Part shown: positions 1-8,836 of the stretch, piece after piece
How positions within the stretch are numbered: the first letter of the stretch is position 1
Layout: every line of letters begins with the position of its first letter
Assembly (NCBI RefSeq): GCF_005484965.1
Contig: NZ_CP034036.1
Span: 4,774,001-4,838,000, forward strand
Direction of reading: 5' to 3'
DNA length: 64,000 bases
Source of the DNA: Brenneria nigrifluens DSM 30175 = ATCC 13028
Lineage (GTDB): Bacteria > Pseudomonadota > Gammaproteobacteria > Enterobacterales > Enterobacteriaceae
Notes under the pieces: model-generated
Seen by the model: only the letters and a program-made list of their open reading frames with translations
What the model was told of the DNA's origin: nothing
Database searches by the model: none
Position numbers and translations under genes: made by a program

Positions 1-178
1 CATCGACGACGCGGTATTGGCGCGGGTCGGCGAACGCTTTTTTCGCCCGCCGGGACAGGAGAAGTCCGGCAGCGGTTTGGGCATCTCCATTGTCAATAAT
101 ATCGCCCGCCTGCACGGCATGCGGGCGACCTTCGCCAATCGGCCGGAAGGGGGTCTGAAGGTCGCGGTAAATTGGTGA
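1..178 (+). CDS. C-terminal end of a sensor histidine kinase (partial)
   Basis: The window opens inside a gene; the last 58 codons are readable from base 2 to the TGA at 176-178. The piece holds the end of a HATPase_c domain: a short ERFFRP segment and the G2-type box GSGLGISIV, followed by a final beta strand ending in VNW. This is the ATP-binding end of a membrane sensor kinase of a two-component system. The ERF-RP-GQ...SGLG wording resembles the QseC/PmrB branch, but the sensor part lies outside the window, so the signal cannot be named. It converges on kup with only a 29-bp gap. Confidence 0.8.
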   Translation, partial: IDDAVLARVGERFFRPPGQEKSGSGLGISIVNNIARLHGMRATFANRPEGGLKVAVNW

Positions 179-199
179 CGCGCTGCTTTCCCAGCGCGT
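178..199. terminator. Hairpin between convergent sensor kinase and kup
   Basis: Perfect 8-bp inverted repeat ACGCGCTG / CAGCGCGT with a 6-base loop, sitting between the convergent stop codons. T-tracts on either side are poor, so it is a plausible but weak bidirectional terminator. Confidence 0.45.
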
Positions 200-207
200 T
201 GAACGAT

Positions 208-2076
208 TTAAATCTCCACCTGAATACCAAGCTCAATCAACCGGTTGGGGGGGATTTCAAACTGATCGCCCGCCCGCAGGGCATTGCGGCTGAGCATCAT
301 AAACAGCTTGCCGCGCATGCGCAGATACCAGGGGCGTTTCCCCATCGTCAGCGATTCATTGGACATAAAAAACGAGGTTTCCATCATCTGGCAGGTCAAG
401 CCATCCTGCCAGCAGCGGTGAAACACCTCTTCCACGTTGGGGGTTTCGCGCCAGCCGTAGTTGGCGATAACCCGCCAGAAGGTTGGCGAAAGCTGTTCCA
501 CCGTCACCCGCCGGGCATTGAGCACATAAGGCGCGTCTTCGTTACGCATGGTCAGCAGCACCACCCGTTGGTGCAATATCTTGTTGTGTTTCAGGTTGTG
601 CAACAGGGCGAACGGGATAACGTGGGTGGCGCGCGACAGGTAAACAGCCGTGCCCGGCACCCTGAGCGGCGGCGATTTCTCCAGCGAGGCGATCATCGCG
701 TCCAGCGAATTGCCGTGTTCATGCAGGCGGCGCAGCAACCTGAAGCGTTCGCTTTTCCAGGTGGTCATAATGACGAACATCGCCGTGCCCAGCATCAGCG
801 GCAGCCAGCCGCCGGACAGGATTTTCCCCACGTTGGCTAAAAACATCGGCACATCGACAAGCAGCAGCCCGGTAAGCAATATCCAAACCAGATAGCGGTG
901 CCAGTGCCAGTTTTTTATCGCCACCGTACAGAACAGGATGCTGGTCAACACCATGGTTCCGGTTACCGCGATGCCATACGCGGCCGCCAGGCTGCTCGAA
1001 TGCTCAAAGCTGACGATCACTATCACCACCGCGATATATAACAGCCAGTTAACCACCGGAATATAAATCTGGCCGGATTCCATATCGGAGGTGTGGACAA
1101 TGCGCATCGGCGGAAGATACCCCAGACGAACCGCCTGGCGCGTAAGTGAAAACACCCCGGAAATAACCGCCTGCGATGCAATGATCGTCGCCAGCGTGGC
1201 CAGCACCATTAACGGTATCAGCGCCCAACCGGGCGCCAGCAGAAAGAAGGGGTTTTTAATCGCTTCCGGATGTTTTAGCAATAAGGCGCCCTGGCCGAAA
1301 TAGTTCAGCACCAGCGACGGCAGCACCACGCTAAACCAGGCGAGACGAATGGGAAACTTGCCGAAATGCCCCATATCCGCGTACAGCGCCTCCACGCCGG
1401 TAATCGCCAGCACCACCGCGCCCAACGCGAAAAACGACACCGTTTGGTATTCGGCGAAGAAGCGGATGGCCCACAGCGGATTTAGCGCCCGCAGCACCTG
1501 CGGGTTATCGATGATGCTGTCCGCCCCGAGGATCGCCAGCGTAACAAACCACACCAGCATCACCGGGGCGAACAATTTCCCCACGCTGCCGGTGCCGCGT
1601 TTTTGAATAATAAACAGCAGCGTCAGAACCATAATCGACAGGGGAACGATATAGTGTTCCATCGATGGCGCGGCGATTTCCATCCCCTCAATGGCGGACA
1701 TTACCGATATCGCCGGGGTAATGACCACTTCCCCATAAAAGAAGCTGCCGCCAATCAGTCCCATAATCACCAGCACCGAGGTCATCCGGTCAGAAGTATT
1801 GCGCCCGGCCAACGACATCAGCGTAAGTATCCCCCCCTCGCCGGCGTTATCGGCCCGCATTACATAGGTCAGGTACTTAATCGAAACCACAACAACCAAT
1901 AACCAAAAGATTAAAGAAAGAAAACCAAATACCGAATCAGGTTCGACGCCAAGGCCAAACTGCCCGGATAAACACTCTCTTAGCGTATAAAGCGGACTGG
2001 TGCCGATATCGCCATAGACCACCCCTATCGCCGCCAGCGTAACGGCCGGAAGCGCACGTTTATGTTCTGAGATCAT
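208..2076 (-). CDS. kup: Kup low-affinity K+ uptake permease
   Basis: This 622-residue protein has the length of E. coli Kup. It is an inner-membrane K+/H+ symporter that imports potassium without ATP hydrolysis, mainly under acid or hyperosmotic stress. The N-terminal GVVYGDIGTSPLYTL motif is the family signature and carries the first membrane helix. About twelve hydrophobic segments fill residues 15-430, followed by a ~190-residue hydrophilic cytoplasmic tail (from about KSERFRLLRRL). The ATG start gives a tail and N-terminus equal to the family. It is divergent from ravA, as in E. coli, with a 279-bp spacer in which I see no obvious operator. Confidence 0.97.
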   Translation of the reverse strand: MISEHKRALPAVTLAAIGVVYGDIGTSPLYTLRECLSGQFGLGVEPDSVFGFLSLIFWLLVVVVSIKYLTYVMRADNAGEGGILTLMSLAGRNTSDRMTSVLVIMGLIGGSFFYGEVVITPAISVMSAIEGMEIAAPSMEHYIVPLSIMVLTLLFIIQKRGTGSVGKLFAPVMLVWFVTLAILGADSIIDNPQVLRALNPLWAIRFFAEYQTVSFFALGAVVLAITGVEALYADMGHFGKFPIRLAWFSVVLPSLVLNYFGQGALLLKHPEAIKNPFFLLAPGWALIPLMVLATLATIIASQAVISGVFSLTRQAVRLGYLPPMRIVHTSDMESGQIYIPVVNWLLYIAVVIVIVSFEHSSSLAAAYGIAVTGTMVLTSILFCTVAIKNWHWHRYLVWILLTGLLLVDVPMFLANVGKILSGGWLPLMLGTAMFVIMTTWKSERFRLLRRLHEHGNSLDAMIASLEKSPPLRVPGTAVYLSRATHVIPFALLHNLKHNKILHQRVVLLTMRNEDAPYVLNARRVTVEQLSPTFWRVIANYGWRETPNVEEVFHRCWQDGLTCQMMETSFFMSNESLTMGKRPWYLRMRGKLFMMLSRNALRAGDQFEIPPNRLIELGIQVEI

Positions 2077-2355
2077 AAACTTTATCTTCTTTTATCAACC
2101 AGTTAGCAGAAAGTGATTTTTCCGCGCCCACTCGCCTAAAAACGCCCAGTATGCACAAATACGGCTAAAAACCTATTTTTATATCGTCCGGGAAACATCC
2201 TGTAAAAAGTGGCTTATTGATTAACCAACCGGGAAGGGTCAATAATCAGCAACGCTCTACTAATAAAAATCTGTGATCTGCCTTTTATTATTACTATTTT
2301 TTTGCGGAAAAAGATGTTTTTCCGCCGACGAAACCATGGGAATGATTGATTAACT

Positions 2356-3852
2356 ATGCTGCAATCCGCCGCTTTGGCCGACAGGATTTCACGCCTCGGT
2401 GACGCCCTGGAGCATGGCCTGTATGAACGACAGCACGCCATCCGCCTGTGTTTACTGGCCGCGCTAAGCGGAGAAAGCGTTTTTCTGCTGGGTCCGCCGG
2501 GGATCGCCAAAAGCATGATCGCCCGACGTATTAAATTCGCTTTTCGCCACGCGAATGCGTTTGAGTATCTGATGACGCGCTTCTCCACCCCGGAAGAAGT
2601 CTTCGGCCCGTTGTCTATTCAGGCGTTAAAGGAGGAAGGCCGTTACCAGCGATTAACCGCGGGTTATCTGCCGGAAGCGGAGATTGTCTTTCTGGATGAA
2701 ATCTGGAAAGCCGGTCCCGCCATTTTAAACACCCTGCTGACCGCCATTAACGAACGTCGTTTCCGCAACGGCAATAGCGAAGACCCCATCCCCATGCGTC
2801 TTCTGGTCACCGCCTCCAACGAGCTGCCCGAAGCGGACAGCAGTCTGGAGGCGCTGTATGACCGCATGCTGATTCGTCTGTGGCTGGACAGAGTGCAGGA
2901 AAAACATAATTTCCGCGCCCTGCTGGCGAATAACGGCAGCGAGGGCGACAACCCCGTCAGCGCCGCGCTCAGCGTCAGCGATGAAGAGTACCGGCAGTGG
3001 CAAAAGGATATTGACCGCGTCTCGCTGCCGGAAAACTGTTTTGAGCTGATTTATCAGCTGCGCCAGCGGCTGGACGCCTTGCCGCAATCCCCTTACGTGT
3101 CCGACCGGCGCTGGAAAAAAGCCCTGCGTTTACTTCAGGCGTGCGCGTTTTTCAGCGGACGGGAAGCCATCGCCGCGGTGGATATCATTCTGCTGAAAGA
3201 CTGCCTGTGGCATAACGGCGATACCTTGACGCTGGTCGAGCAACAGATCGAACAGCTGATTACCGAACAGGCCTACCAGCAGAAGAACCTGCTGTTTCGC
3301 CTGCAGCAGTTGAACGTGCAACGCCAGCAATACCAGCTGCAACAGAGCGAGTTACAGGCGCTTTATGTGGAAAGGCACGGCCACCGGTTGGGGCGCAAAT
3401 CCCATTATTCCCTGCCGGAAACGCTGAGCGCGGATACGCTGAGTCTGGTTTTGCAGCGGCCGTTGGTGCTTAACGATATTGAAGTCAGCCATCTGGTGAT
3501 GGATAAAGACGCGCTGCAAAACTGGCTCCACAAAGGGGGGGAAATACGCGGCAAGCTGAACGGCATCGGTTTTACTCAGCCTGTGGATCTGGCGGTGGAC
3601 GATCGCCATCACCTGACCGTCCGCGATATCAGCCTGCAATCTTCCATTCTTTCCCTGCCGGAAAAACGTGACTGCACGCTACCGGCCGAACTCACCGATG
3701 AATATGAAAAGCTGACGATTCAACTGCGCGAACAGCGGCGATTATTCGGTCTGCATCAGCCCTGTCTGTTTGTTCCCGCAGAATGGCTGGCGAAAATTGA
3801 AGCCAGCCTGCAGCGGGCGGCCGAACAAATTCAGCGGTCAATGCAGGATTAA
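2356..3852 (+). CDS. ravA: RavA, MoxR-family AAA+ ATPase
   Basis: 498 residues, exactly the length of E. coli RavA. It is a cytoplasmic hexameric MoxR AAA+ ATPase that works with the VWA protein ViaA and, in E. coli, binds lysine decarboxylase LdcI and modulates respiratory Fe-S enzymes. Walker A GPPGIAKS lies at about residues 46-53 and Walker B VFLDE at about 111-115, with sensor 1 near TASNELPE. The C-terminal third holds the coiled, Gln-rich LARA-type region. The viaA start codon follows six bases after the stop, so the two form an operon. ViaA is frameshifted here, so RavA may lack its normal partner. Confidence 0.97.
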   Translation: MLQSAALADRISRLGDALEHGLYERQHAIRLCLLAALSGESVFLLGPPGIAKSMIARRIKFAFRHANAFEYLMTRFSTPEEVFGPLSIQALKEEGRYQRLTAGYLPEAEIVFLDEIWKAGPAILNTLLTAINERRFRNGNSEDPIPMRLLVTASNELPEADSSLEALYDRMLIRLWLDRVQEKHNFRALLANNGSEGDNPVSAALSVSDEEYRQWQKDIDRVSLPENCFELIYQLRQRLDALPQSPYVSDRRWKKALRLLQACAFFSGREAIAAVDIILLKDCLWHNGDTLTLVEQQIEQLITEQAYQQKNLLFRLQQLNVQRQQYQLQQSELQALYVERHGHRLGRKSHYSLPETLSADTLSLVLQRPLVLNDIEVSHLVMDKDALQNWLHKGGEIRGKLNGIGFTQPVDLAVDDRHHLTVRDISLQSSILSLPEKRDCTLPAELTDEYEKLTIQLREQRRLFGLHQPCLFVPAEWLAKIEASLQRAAEQIQRSMQD

Positions 3853-3858
3853 GCGCCG

Positions 3859-5338
3859 ATGATCACGCTGGAATCACTGGAAATAGTGCTGTCGATAGAC
3901 GAAAACGCGCTATTACGCGCTATTGGACGAACTGGCGGTGACGCTTCTGGCCACGCCGCAGCTGGCGGTTTTTTTCGAGAAATACCCTGGCCTGAAATCC
4001 GCCCTGCTTAACGACCTGCCCGACTGGAAAGAAGCCCTGAAGCAACGGTTGCACAATACTCAGGCGCCGCCGGAGCTGGAAACCGAATTCGGCTGCTATC
4101 AACGCGCTCAGGCGGCGGACAGCCAGGCGTTTCACGCCCGCCTGCCGCGCATTATGGAAATGTTGAACCAGGTTGAATCCCCCTTTCTGACCCAGGCCGA
4201 TCGGCTGATTCACCAGCCGGAACCCGAGCTGGGGCAAAAAATCAGCAGCGGCCTGCACGCCCTGTTTCTGCAACGCTGGCGGCTGAGCCTGACGCTGCAA
4301 ACCCTCTCCCTGCACCAGCAGATAATGGAACAGGAGCGGGAGGCGCTGCTGGACGAATTGCAGCAACGCCTTACGCTGAGCGGCAAACTGGAGCCGATTC
4401 TGGCCGAGAACGAGCAAGCCGCGGGGCGGCTGTGGGATCTCAGCGCCGGACGACTTATCCGCAGCGACCAGCAGGTCCTGCTGGATTACGCCGCTTTTCT
4501 GCAACGCCAGCCGGCGTTGCAGCGCCTGGCGGAACGTCTGGGGCGCAGCCGGGAAACAAAATCCATTCTCAGCCACGATGCGCCCAAAGAAACATTCCGC
4601 GTAATGATTCGCGAACCTGCAACCGTGCCCGAACAGGTCAGCGGCATTCACCAGAGTGACGATATACTGCGTTTATTACCGGCGGAGCTGGCGACCATGG
4701 GCATCGGCGAGCTGGAATATGAGTTCTATCGCCGCCTGTTGGAACATCGTCTGCTCACCTACCGTTTGCAGGGGGAAAGCTGGAGCGAAAAAGCAGCCGA
4801 GCGGCCGGTTATCCACCAGCATAATGAGCAACAGCCGCGCGGACCGTTTATTGTCTGCGTCGATACCTCGGGATCGATGGGGGGATTTAACGAACGCAGC
4901 GCCAAGGCCTTCTGCCTGGCGCTGCTGCGTATCGCCCTGGCGGACAAGCGCCGTTGCTATATCATGCTGTTTTCCACCGGGATAGTGCGCTATGAGCTGA
5001 CCTCAGCGGACGGGCTGGAACAGGCGGTGCGCTTTCTCAGCCAGACATTCCGCGGCGGAACCGATCTCAGCGCCTGCCTGTCGGCATTGCTGGATAAAAT
5101 GGACGAGTGGCTGTGGCATGACGCCGATGCGGTGGTGATCTCAGATTTTATCGCCCAGCGCCTGCCCGATGAACTGGTCGACAAGGTTAAACGGCGCCAG
5201 CAACGGCTAGGGCATCGTTTTCACGCCGTAGCGATGTCCGATCACGGCAAACCCGGCATCATGCGTATTTTCGACCATATCTGGCGCTTCGATACCGGGC
5301 TGAAAAGCCGCCTGATGCGGCGCTGGCGCCACGGCTAA
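3859..5338 (+). pseudogene. viaA: ViaA, VWA-domain partner of RavA, frameshifted near its start
   Basis: ViaA is the von Willebrand factor A protein that stimulates RavA. The natural ATG at 3859, right after ravA, encodes MITLESLEIVLSIDENALL, then the frame breaks; the rest of ViaA (DELAVTLLATPQLAVFF...) continues in another frame to 5338. Joining the two gives 40 residues that match the E. coli N-terminus in length. The cause is a 10-bp tandem duplication at 3905-3924: removing one copy restores the exact reading. The upstream frame stops after about 51 codons. The MIDAS motif DTSGSMGG and the C-terminal half are intact. A TTG at 3923 could start a 471-residue protein, but no ribosome binding site precedes it. 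It may be a true mutation, a reversible slippage allele or a sequencing error. Confidence 0.85.
3905..3924. repeat. 10-bp tandem duplication inside viaA
   Basis: ACGCGCTATT occurs twice head to tail (3905-3914 and 3915-3924). One copy is sufficient for an open viaA frame; the second shifts the frame by +1. Confidence 0.9.
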
Positions 5339-5503
5339 CCATTTCCTCCGATAAAAATCGTCCGCCGTCCAAAAGATGACAGGACCATCCGAATCAGCGT
5401 ATAAATACTCGGGTTCTTGACTGAACATCTTCTACGTTAATAGCCTTTTCAGGGCCAATCCATCGCCTTATAACGGTAGTAAATAAAAATTTCAGGAGAA
5501 AAC

Positions 5504-5965
5504 GTGGCGGAAATTTATCAGATCGATAATCTCGATCGCGGCATCCTCTCAGCCTTGATGGACAATGCGCGCACCCCCTATGCCGAACTGGCGAAGCAGT
5601 TTTCCGTCAGCCCGGGGACCATCCACGTGCGGGTGGAAAAAATGAAGCAGGCGGGGATCATTATCGGCACGCGCCTGGATATCAGCCCAAAACAGCTGGG
5701 CTATGACGTCTGCTGTTTTATCGGCATCATTTTGAAAAGCGCCAAAGACTATCCCTCCGCGCTGGAAAAGCTCAACAATCTGGAAGAGGTGGTGGAGGCT
5801 TACTACACCACCGGCCATTACAGCGTGTTTATTAAGGTTATGTGCCGCTCGATCGACTCCCTGCAAGACGTACTTATCAACAAGATCCAGACCATTGATG
5901 AAATTCAGTCCACCGAGACGCTGATCTCGCTGCAAAACCCCATTATGCGGACCATCGCGCCTTAA
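5504..5965 (+). CDS. asnC: AsnC, Lrp/AsnC-family transcriptional regulator
   Basis: 153 residues with an N-terminal winged helix-turn-helix (about residues 8-57, LDRGILSALMDNARTPYAEL) and a C-terminal RAM ligand-binding domain. In E. coli AsnC activates asnA in response to asparagine and represses the mioC region; it is a cytoplasmic DNA-binding octamer. The start is a GTG preceded by AGGAGA at a good distance, giving the N-terminus MAEIYQIDNLD. Its usual divergent target asnA is missing: only 165 bp separate asnC from viaA. It is followed by the mioC promoter region. Confidence 0.95.
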   Translation: MAEIYQIDNLDRGILSALMDNARTPYAELAKQFSVSPGTIHVRVEKMKQAGIIIGTRLDISPKQLGYDVCCFIGIILKSAKDYPSALEKLNNLEEVVEAYYTTGHYSVFIKVMCRSIDSLQDVLINKIQTIDEIQSTETLISLQNPIMRTIAP

Positions 5966-5985
5966 TACGTTTTCTTATACCCCTA

Positions 5986-5994
5986 TTATCCACA
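5986..5994 (+). promoter_or_regulatory. DnaA box in the mioC promoter region
   Basis: TTATCCACA is a perfect DnaA box, 61 bp before the mioC ATG. A -10-like TACAAT follows at 6020-6025. In E. coli the mioC promoter is DnaA-repressed from a box in the same place. Confidence 0.75.
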
Positions 5995-6054
5995 GGTAGA
6001 TCCCAGCCTGATCACAGCGTACAATGTCCCGTCTTTTATCAGGTGGGATGGTGT

Positions 6055-6498
6055 ATGGCTGACATTACGCTAATTAGCGGCAGTACCTTGGGCAGCGCGG
6101 AATATGTGGCGGAACATCTGGCCGAACTGCTGGAAAAGAAAAATATCTCCTGCGAGATGCTGCACGGCCCTGAACTGAACGAGCTGCCGGAGAGCGGTTT
6201 ATGGCTGCTGGTCACCTCAACGCACGGCGCCGGGGAACTGCCGGATAATCTGCAGCCGCTGTTTGAACAGCTGGAGCGGCAGAAACCCGATCTCTCCCAG
6301 GTGCGCTTCGGCGCCATCGGCATAGGCAGTAAAGAGTACGATACCTTTTGCGGCGCGATCCTCACCGCGGATCGGATCTTAAGCCAGCTCGGCGCCAAAA
6401 GGATCGGCGATATTCTGAAGATCGACATCACCCAGCACGAAATTCCCGAGGATCCGGCGGAAGAGTGGCTGGGATCCTGGGTTAATTTACTCAATTAA
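6055..6498 (+). CDS. mioC: MioC, flavodoxin-like FMN protein
   Basis: 147 residues, the E. coli MioC length, from the ATG that gives MADITLISGSTLG. It is a small cytoplasmic flavodoxin-fold protein that binds FMN and was linked to biotin synthase electron supply. The FMN phosphate-binding loop SGSTLGSAE is at residues 8-16, and the STHGAGELPDN loop is also present. A GTG twelve bases upstream is in frame but would add residues not found in the family. Transcription of mioC runs straight into oriC, which is how the gene got its name as a modulator of initiation. Confidence 0.96.
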   Translation: MADITLISGSTLGSAEYVAEHLAELLEKKNISCEMLHGPELNELPESGLWLLVTSTHGAGELPDNLQPLFEQLERQKPDLSQVRFGAIGIGSKEYDTFCGAILTADRILSQLGAKRIGDILKIDITQHEIPEDPAEEWLGSWVNLLN

Positions 6499-6890
6499 GG
6501 CGAAATATTCAGCGTTTGAATGTGTATAACTATGCTCAATTCAGGTGTAAAAGCGGTAGTTATCCCTATAACAAGCGCGGATTGTTTTTTGACCTGTGCA
6601 TAACTAGCCATTCAGATCCCAGCTTATACGCGGCGGGATCACCGATCATTCACAGCTAACGATCGTCATTAATATATTGATCTTTAAAATAAATAATCAC
6701 TTATCCACACAAAGGATCGATCCTAATAGAAGATCTAATAAAGAGATCTTTAAATAAAAAGATCTTTCTTTAATTAGCCAGGATCCAAGACGCTTGGTCG
6801 TTTGGGTAAAGTTGAGTAGAATCCTCCCCCCCAGGGCAAGCAACGATCGTTTCGCAACTATCCATTCGCAACAATGCGAGGAGCAGTACC
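6499..6890. other. oriC: oriC, chromosomal replication origin
   Basis: The mioC-mnmG gap has the layout of enterobacterial oriC. A perfect R1-type DnaA box TTATCCACA lies at 6701-6709. Weaker boxes are TGTGTATAA at 6521-6529, TTATCCCTA at 6560-6568 and TGTGCATAA at 6595-6603. The segment TCAGATCCCAGCTTATACG...GGGATCACCGATCATTCACAG is nearly identical to the E. coli origin core. The AT-rich unwinding element lies at about 6715-6776 with GATC-starting 13-mer-like repeats, next to mnmG. GATC (Dam/SeqA) sites are dense throughout. Confidence 0.95.
6794..6822 (+). promoter_or_regulatory. mnmG (gidA) promoter
   Basis: -35 TTGGTC (6794-6799) and -10 TAGAAT (6817-6822) with a 17-bp spacer, just right of the unwinding element. 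Transcription from the gidA promoter leaves oriC and is known to aid origin opening in E. coli. Confidence 0.75.
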
Positions 6891-8780
6891 ATGTTTTATC
6901 CAGATCCTTTTGACGTCATCGTGATCGGCGGAGGCCATGCCGGAACGGAGGCCGCTATGGCTTCGGCACGCATGGGACGACAAACCCTTTTGCTGACGCA
7001 CAATATCGACACGCTGGGACAGATGTCCTGCAACCCGGCGATCGGCGGTATCGGCAAAGGGCATCTGGTTAAAGAGATCGACGCCATGGGAGGGTTGATG
7101 GCCCGCGCCGTCGACCAGGCCGGCATTCAGTTTAGGATACTAAACGTCAGCAAAGGCCCCGCGGTGCGCGCTACCCGGGCACAGGCGGATCGCGTACTCT
7201 ATCGGCAGGCGGTGCGCACCGCGCTGGAAAATCAACCCAATCTGACGATCTTCCAACAGGCGGTGGACGATCTTATCGTGGAAAACGATCGCGTGGTGGG
7301 CGCGGTCACTCAGATGGGGTTAAAATTCCGCGCCAAAGCGGTGGTGCTGACCGTGGGAACGTTCCTCGACGGCAAGATCCACATCGGGCTGGATAACTAC
7401 AGCGGCGGACGCGCCGGCGATCCGCCTTCCATTCCGCTGGCCCGGCGTCTGCGTGAACTGCCGCTGCGGGTTAATCGTCTTAAAACCGGCACGCCGCCGC
7501 GTATCGACGCCCGAACCATTGATTTCAGCGTACTGGCGCAGCAGCACGGCGACAATCCCATACCGGTATTCTCCTTCCTGGGACAGGTCAGCCAGCATCC
7601 GGCGCAGATGCCGTGCTACATCACCCATACCAATGAAAAAACCCATGAGGCGATCCGCAATAACCTGGATCGCAGCCCGATGTATGCCGGGATCATTGAA
7701 GGGATCGGCCCGCGTTACTGTCCGTCGATCGAAGACAAAGTGATGCGTTTCGCCGATCGCAATTCGCATCAGATCTTTCTGGAGCCGGAAGGGCTGACCA
7801 GCAATGAGATCTATCCCAACGGGATTTCGACCAGCCTGCCGTTCGACGTGCAGTGGCAAATCGTGCGTTCGATGACCGGAATGGAAAATGCGCGCATTGT
7901 TCGCCCCGGCTATGCCATCGAGTACGATTTCTTCGATCCGCGAGATTTGAAAACCACGCTGGAGAGCAAATTTATTCACGGCCTGTTCTTCGCCGGCCAG
8001 ATTAACGGCACCACCGGCTACGAAGAGGCCGCGGCGCAGGGGATGCTGGCGGGGCTGAACGCCGCCCGACTGGCCTTTGACCAGGAAGGCTGGGCGCCGC
8101 GCCGCGATCAGGCCTATCTCGGCGTACTGGTGGACGACCTCTGCACCCTGGGCACCAAAGAACCCTATCGGATGTTTACTTCGCGCGCCGAATACCGCCT
8201 GATGCTGCGGGAAGACAATGCTGACCTGCGTCTGACGGAGATCGGCCGCGAACTGGGAATGGTGGACGACCACCGCTGGGCGCGCTTTAACGAAAAGCTG
8301 GAAAACATTGAAAAAGAGCGCCAGCGCCTGCGCGATATTCGTATTCACCCGCAGTCCGAGCAGTTGGAGCAGGTCAACGGCCTGTTGAAAACGCCGCTGT
8401 CGCGCGAAGCAAACGGGGAAGAGCTGCTGCGCCGTCCGGAAGTGGACTATGCTCAGCTGACCGCGCTGCCGCTGTTTGCGCCGGCGTTGACCGACCAACA
8501 GGCCGCCGAGCAGGTTGAAATTCAGGTCAAATACGCAGGCTATATCGCCCGCCAGCAGGATGAAATCGAGAAACAGCAGCGTAACGAGAATACGCTGTTG
8601 CCCGTCGAGCTTGATTATCGCCAGGTTAACGGATTGTCGAATGAGGTGATCGCCAAGCTCAACGACCACAAACCCGCGTCGATCGGCCAGGCCTCGCGTA
8701 TTTCCGGTATCACCCCTGCCGCCATCTCCATTCTGCTGGTGTGGCTGAAAAAACAGGGAATGCTGCGCCGCAGCGCCTGA
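6891..8780 (+). CDS. mnmG: MnmG (GidA), tRNA U34 carboxymethylaminomethyl-modifying enzyme
   Basis: 629 residues, the E. coli length. It is a cytoplasmic FAD enzyme that, with MnmE, installs the cmnm5 group on U34 of tRNAs reading NNA/NNG codons. The FAD dinucleotide-binding loop GGGHAGTEA is at about residues 13-21, the conserved CNPAIGG patch follows, and the C-terminal helical MnmE/tRNA-binding domain ends near LVWLKKQGML. The ATG at 6891 follows a GAGGAG ribosome site. rsmG follows 56 bp downstream, the standard origin-proximal pair. Confidence 0.98.
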   Translation: MFYPDPFDVIVIGGGHAGTEAAMASARMGRQTLLLTHNIDTLGQMSCNPAIGGIGKGHLVKEIDAMGGLMARAVDQAGIQFRILNVSKGPAVRATRAQADRVLYRQAVRTALENQPNLTIFQQAVDDLIVENDRVVGAVTQMGLKFRAKAVVLTVGTFLDGKIHIGLDNYSGGRAGDPPSIPLARRLRELPLRVNRLKTGTPPRIDARTIDFSVLAQQHGDNPIPVFSFLGQVSQHPAQMPCYITHTNEKTHEAIRNNLDRSPMYAGIIEGIGPRYCPSIEDKVMRFADRNSHQIFLEPEGLTSNEIYPNGISTSLPFDVQWQIVRSMTGMENARIVRPGYAIEYDFFDPRDLKTTLESKFIHGLFFAGQINGTTGYEEAAAQGMLAGLNAARLAFDQEGWAPRRDQAYLGVLVDDLCTLGTKEPYRMFTSRAEYRLMLREDNADLRLTEIGRELGMVDDHRWARFNEKLENIEKERQRLRDIRIHPQSEQLEQVNGLLKTPLSREANGEELLRRPEVDYAQLTALPLFAPALTDQQAAEQVEIQVKYAGYIARQQDEIEKQQRNENTLLPVELDYRQVNGLSNEVIAKLNDHKPASIGQASRISGITPAAISILLVWLKKQGMLRRSA

Positions 8781-8836
8781 GCCGAGGCAACCTTGCCGGC
8801 AGTACGATTTCACATAAATAACTCCAGGATCTTAGG

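Noticed and set aside
2214..2588. Minus-strand ORF across the kup-ravA spacer
   Set aside because: It is mainly the antisense of the conserved ravA N-terminus.
5207..5428. Minus-strand ORF overlapping the viaA end, as a possible remnant of asnA
   Set aside because: The translation does not resemble AsnA, and most of it is antisense to viaA.
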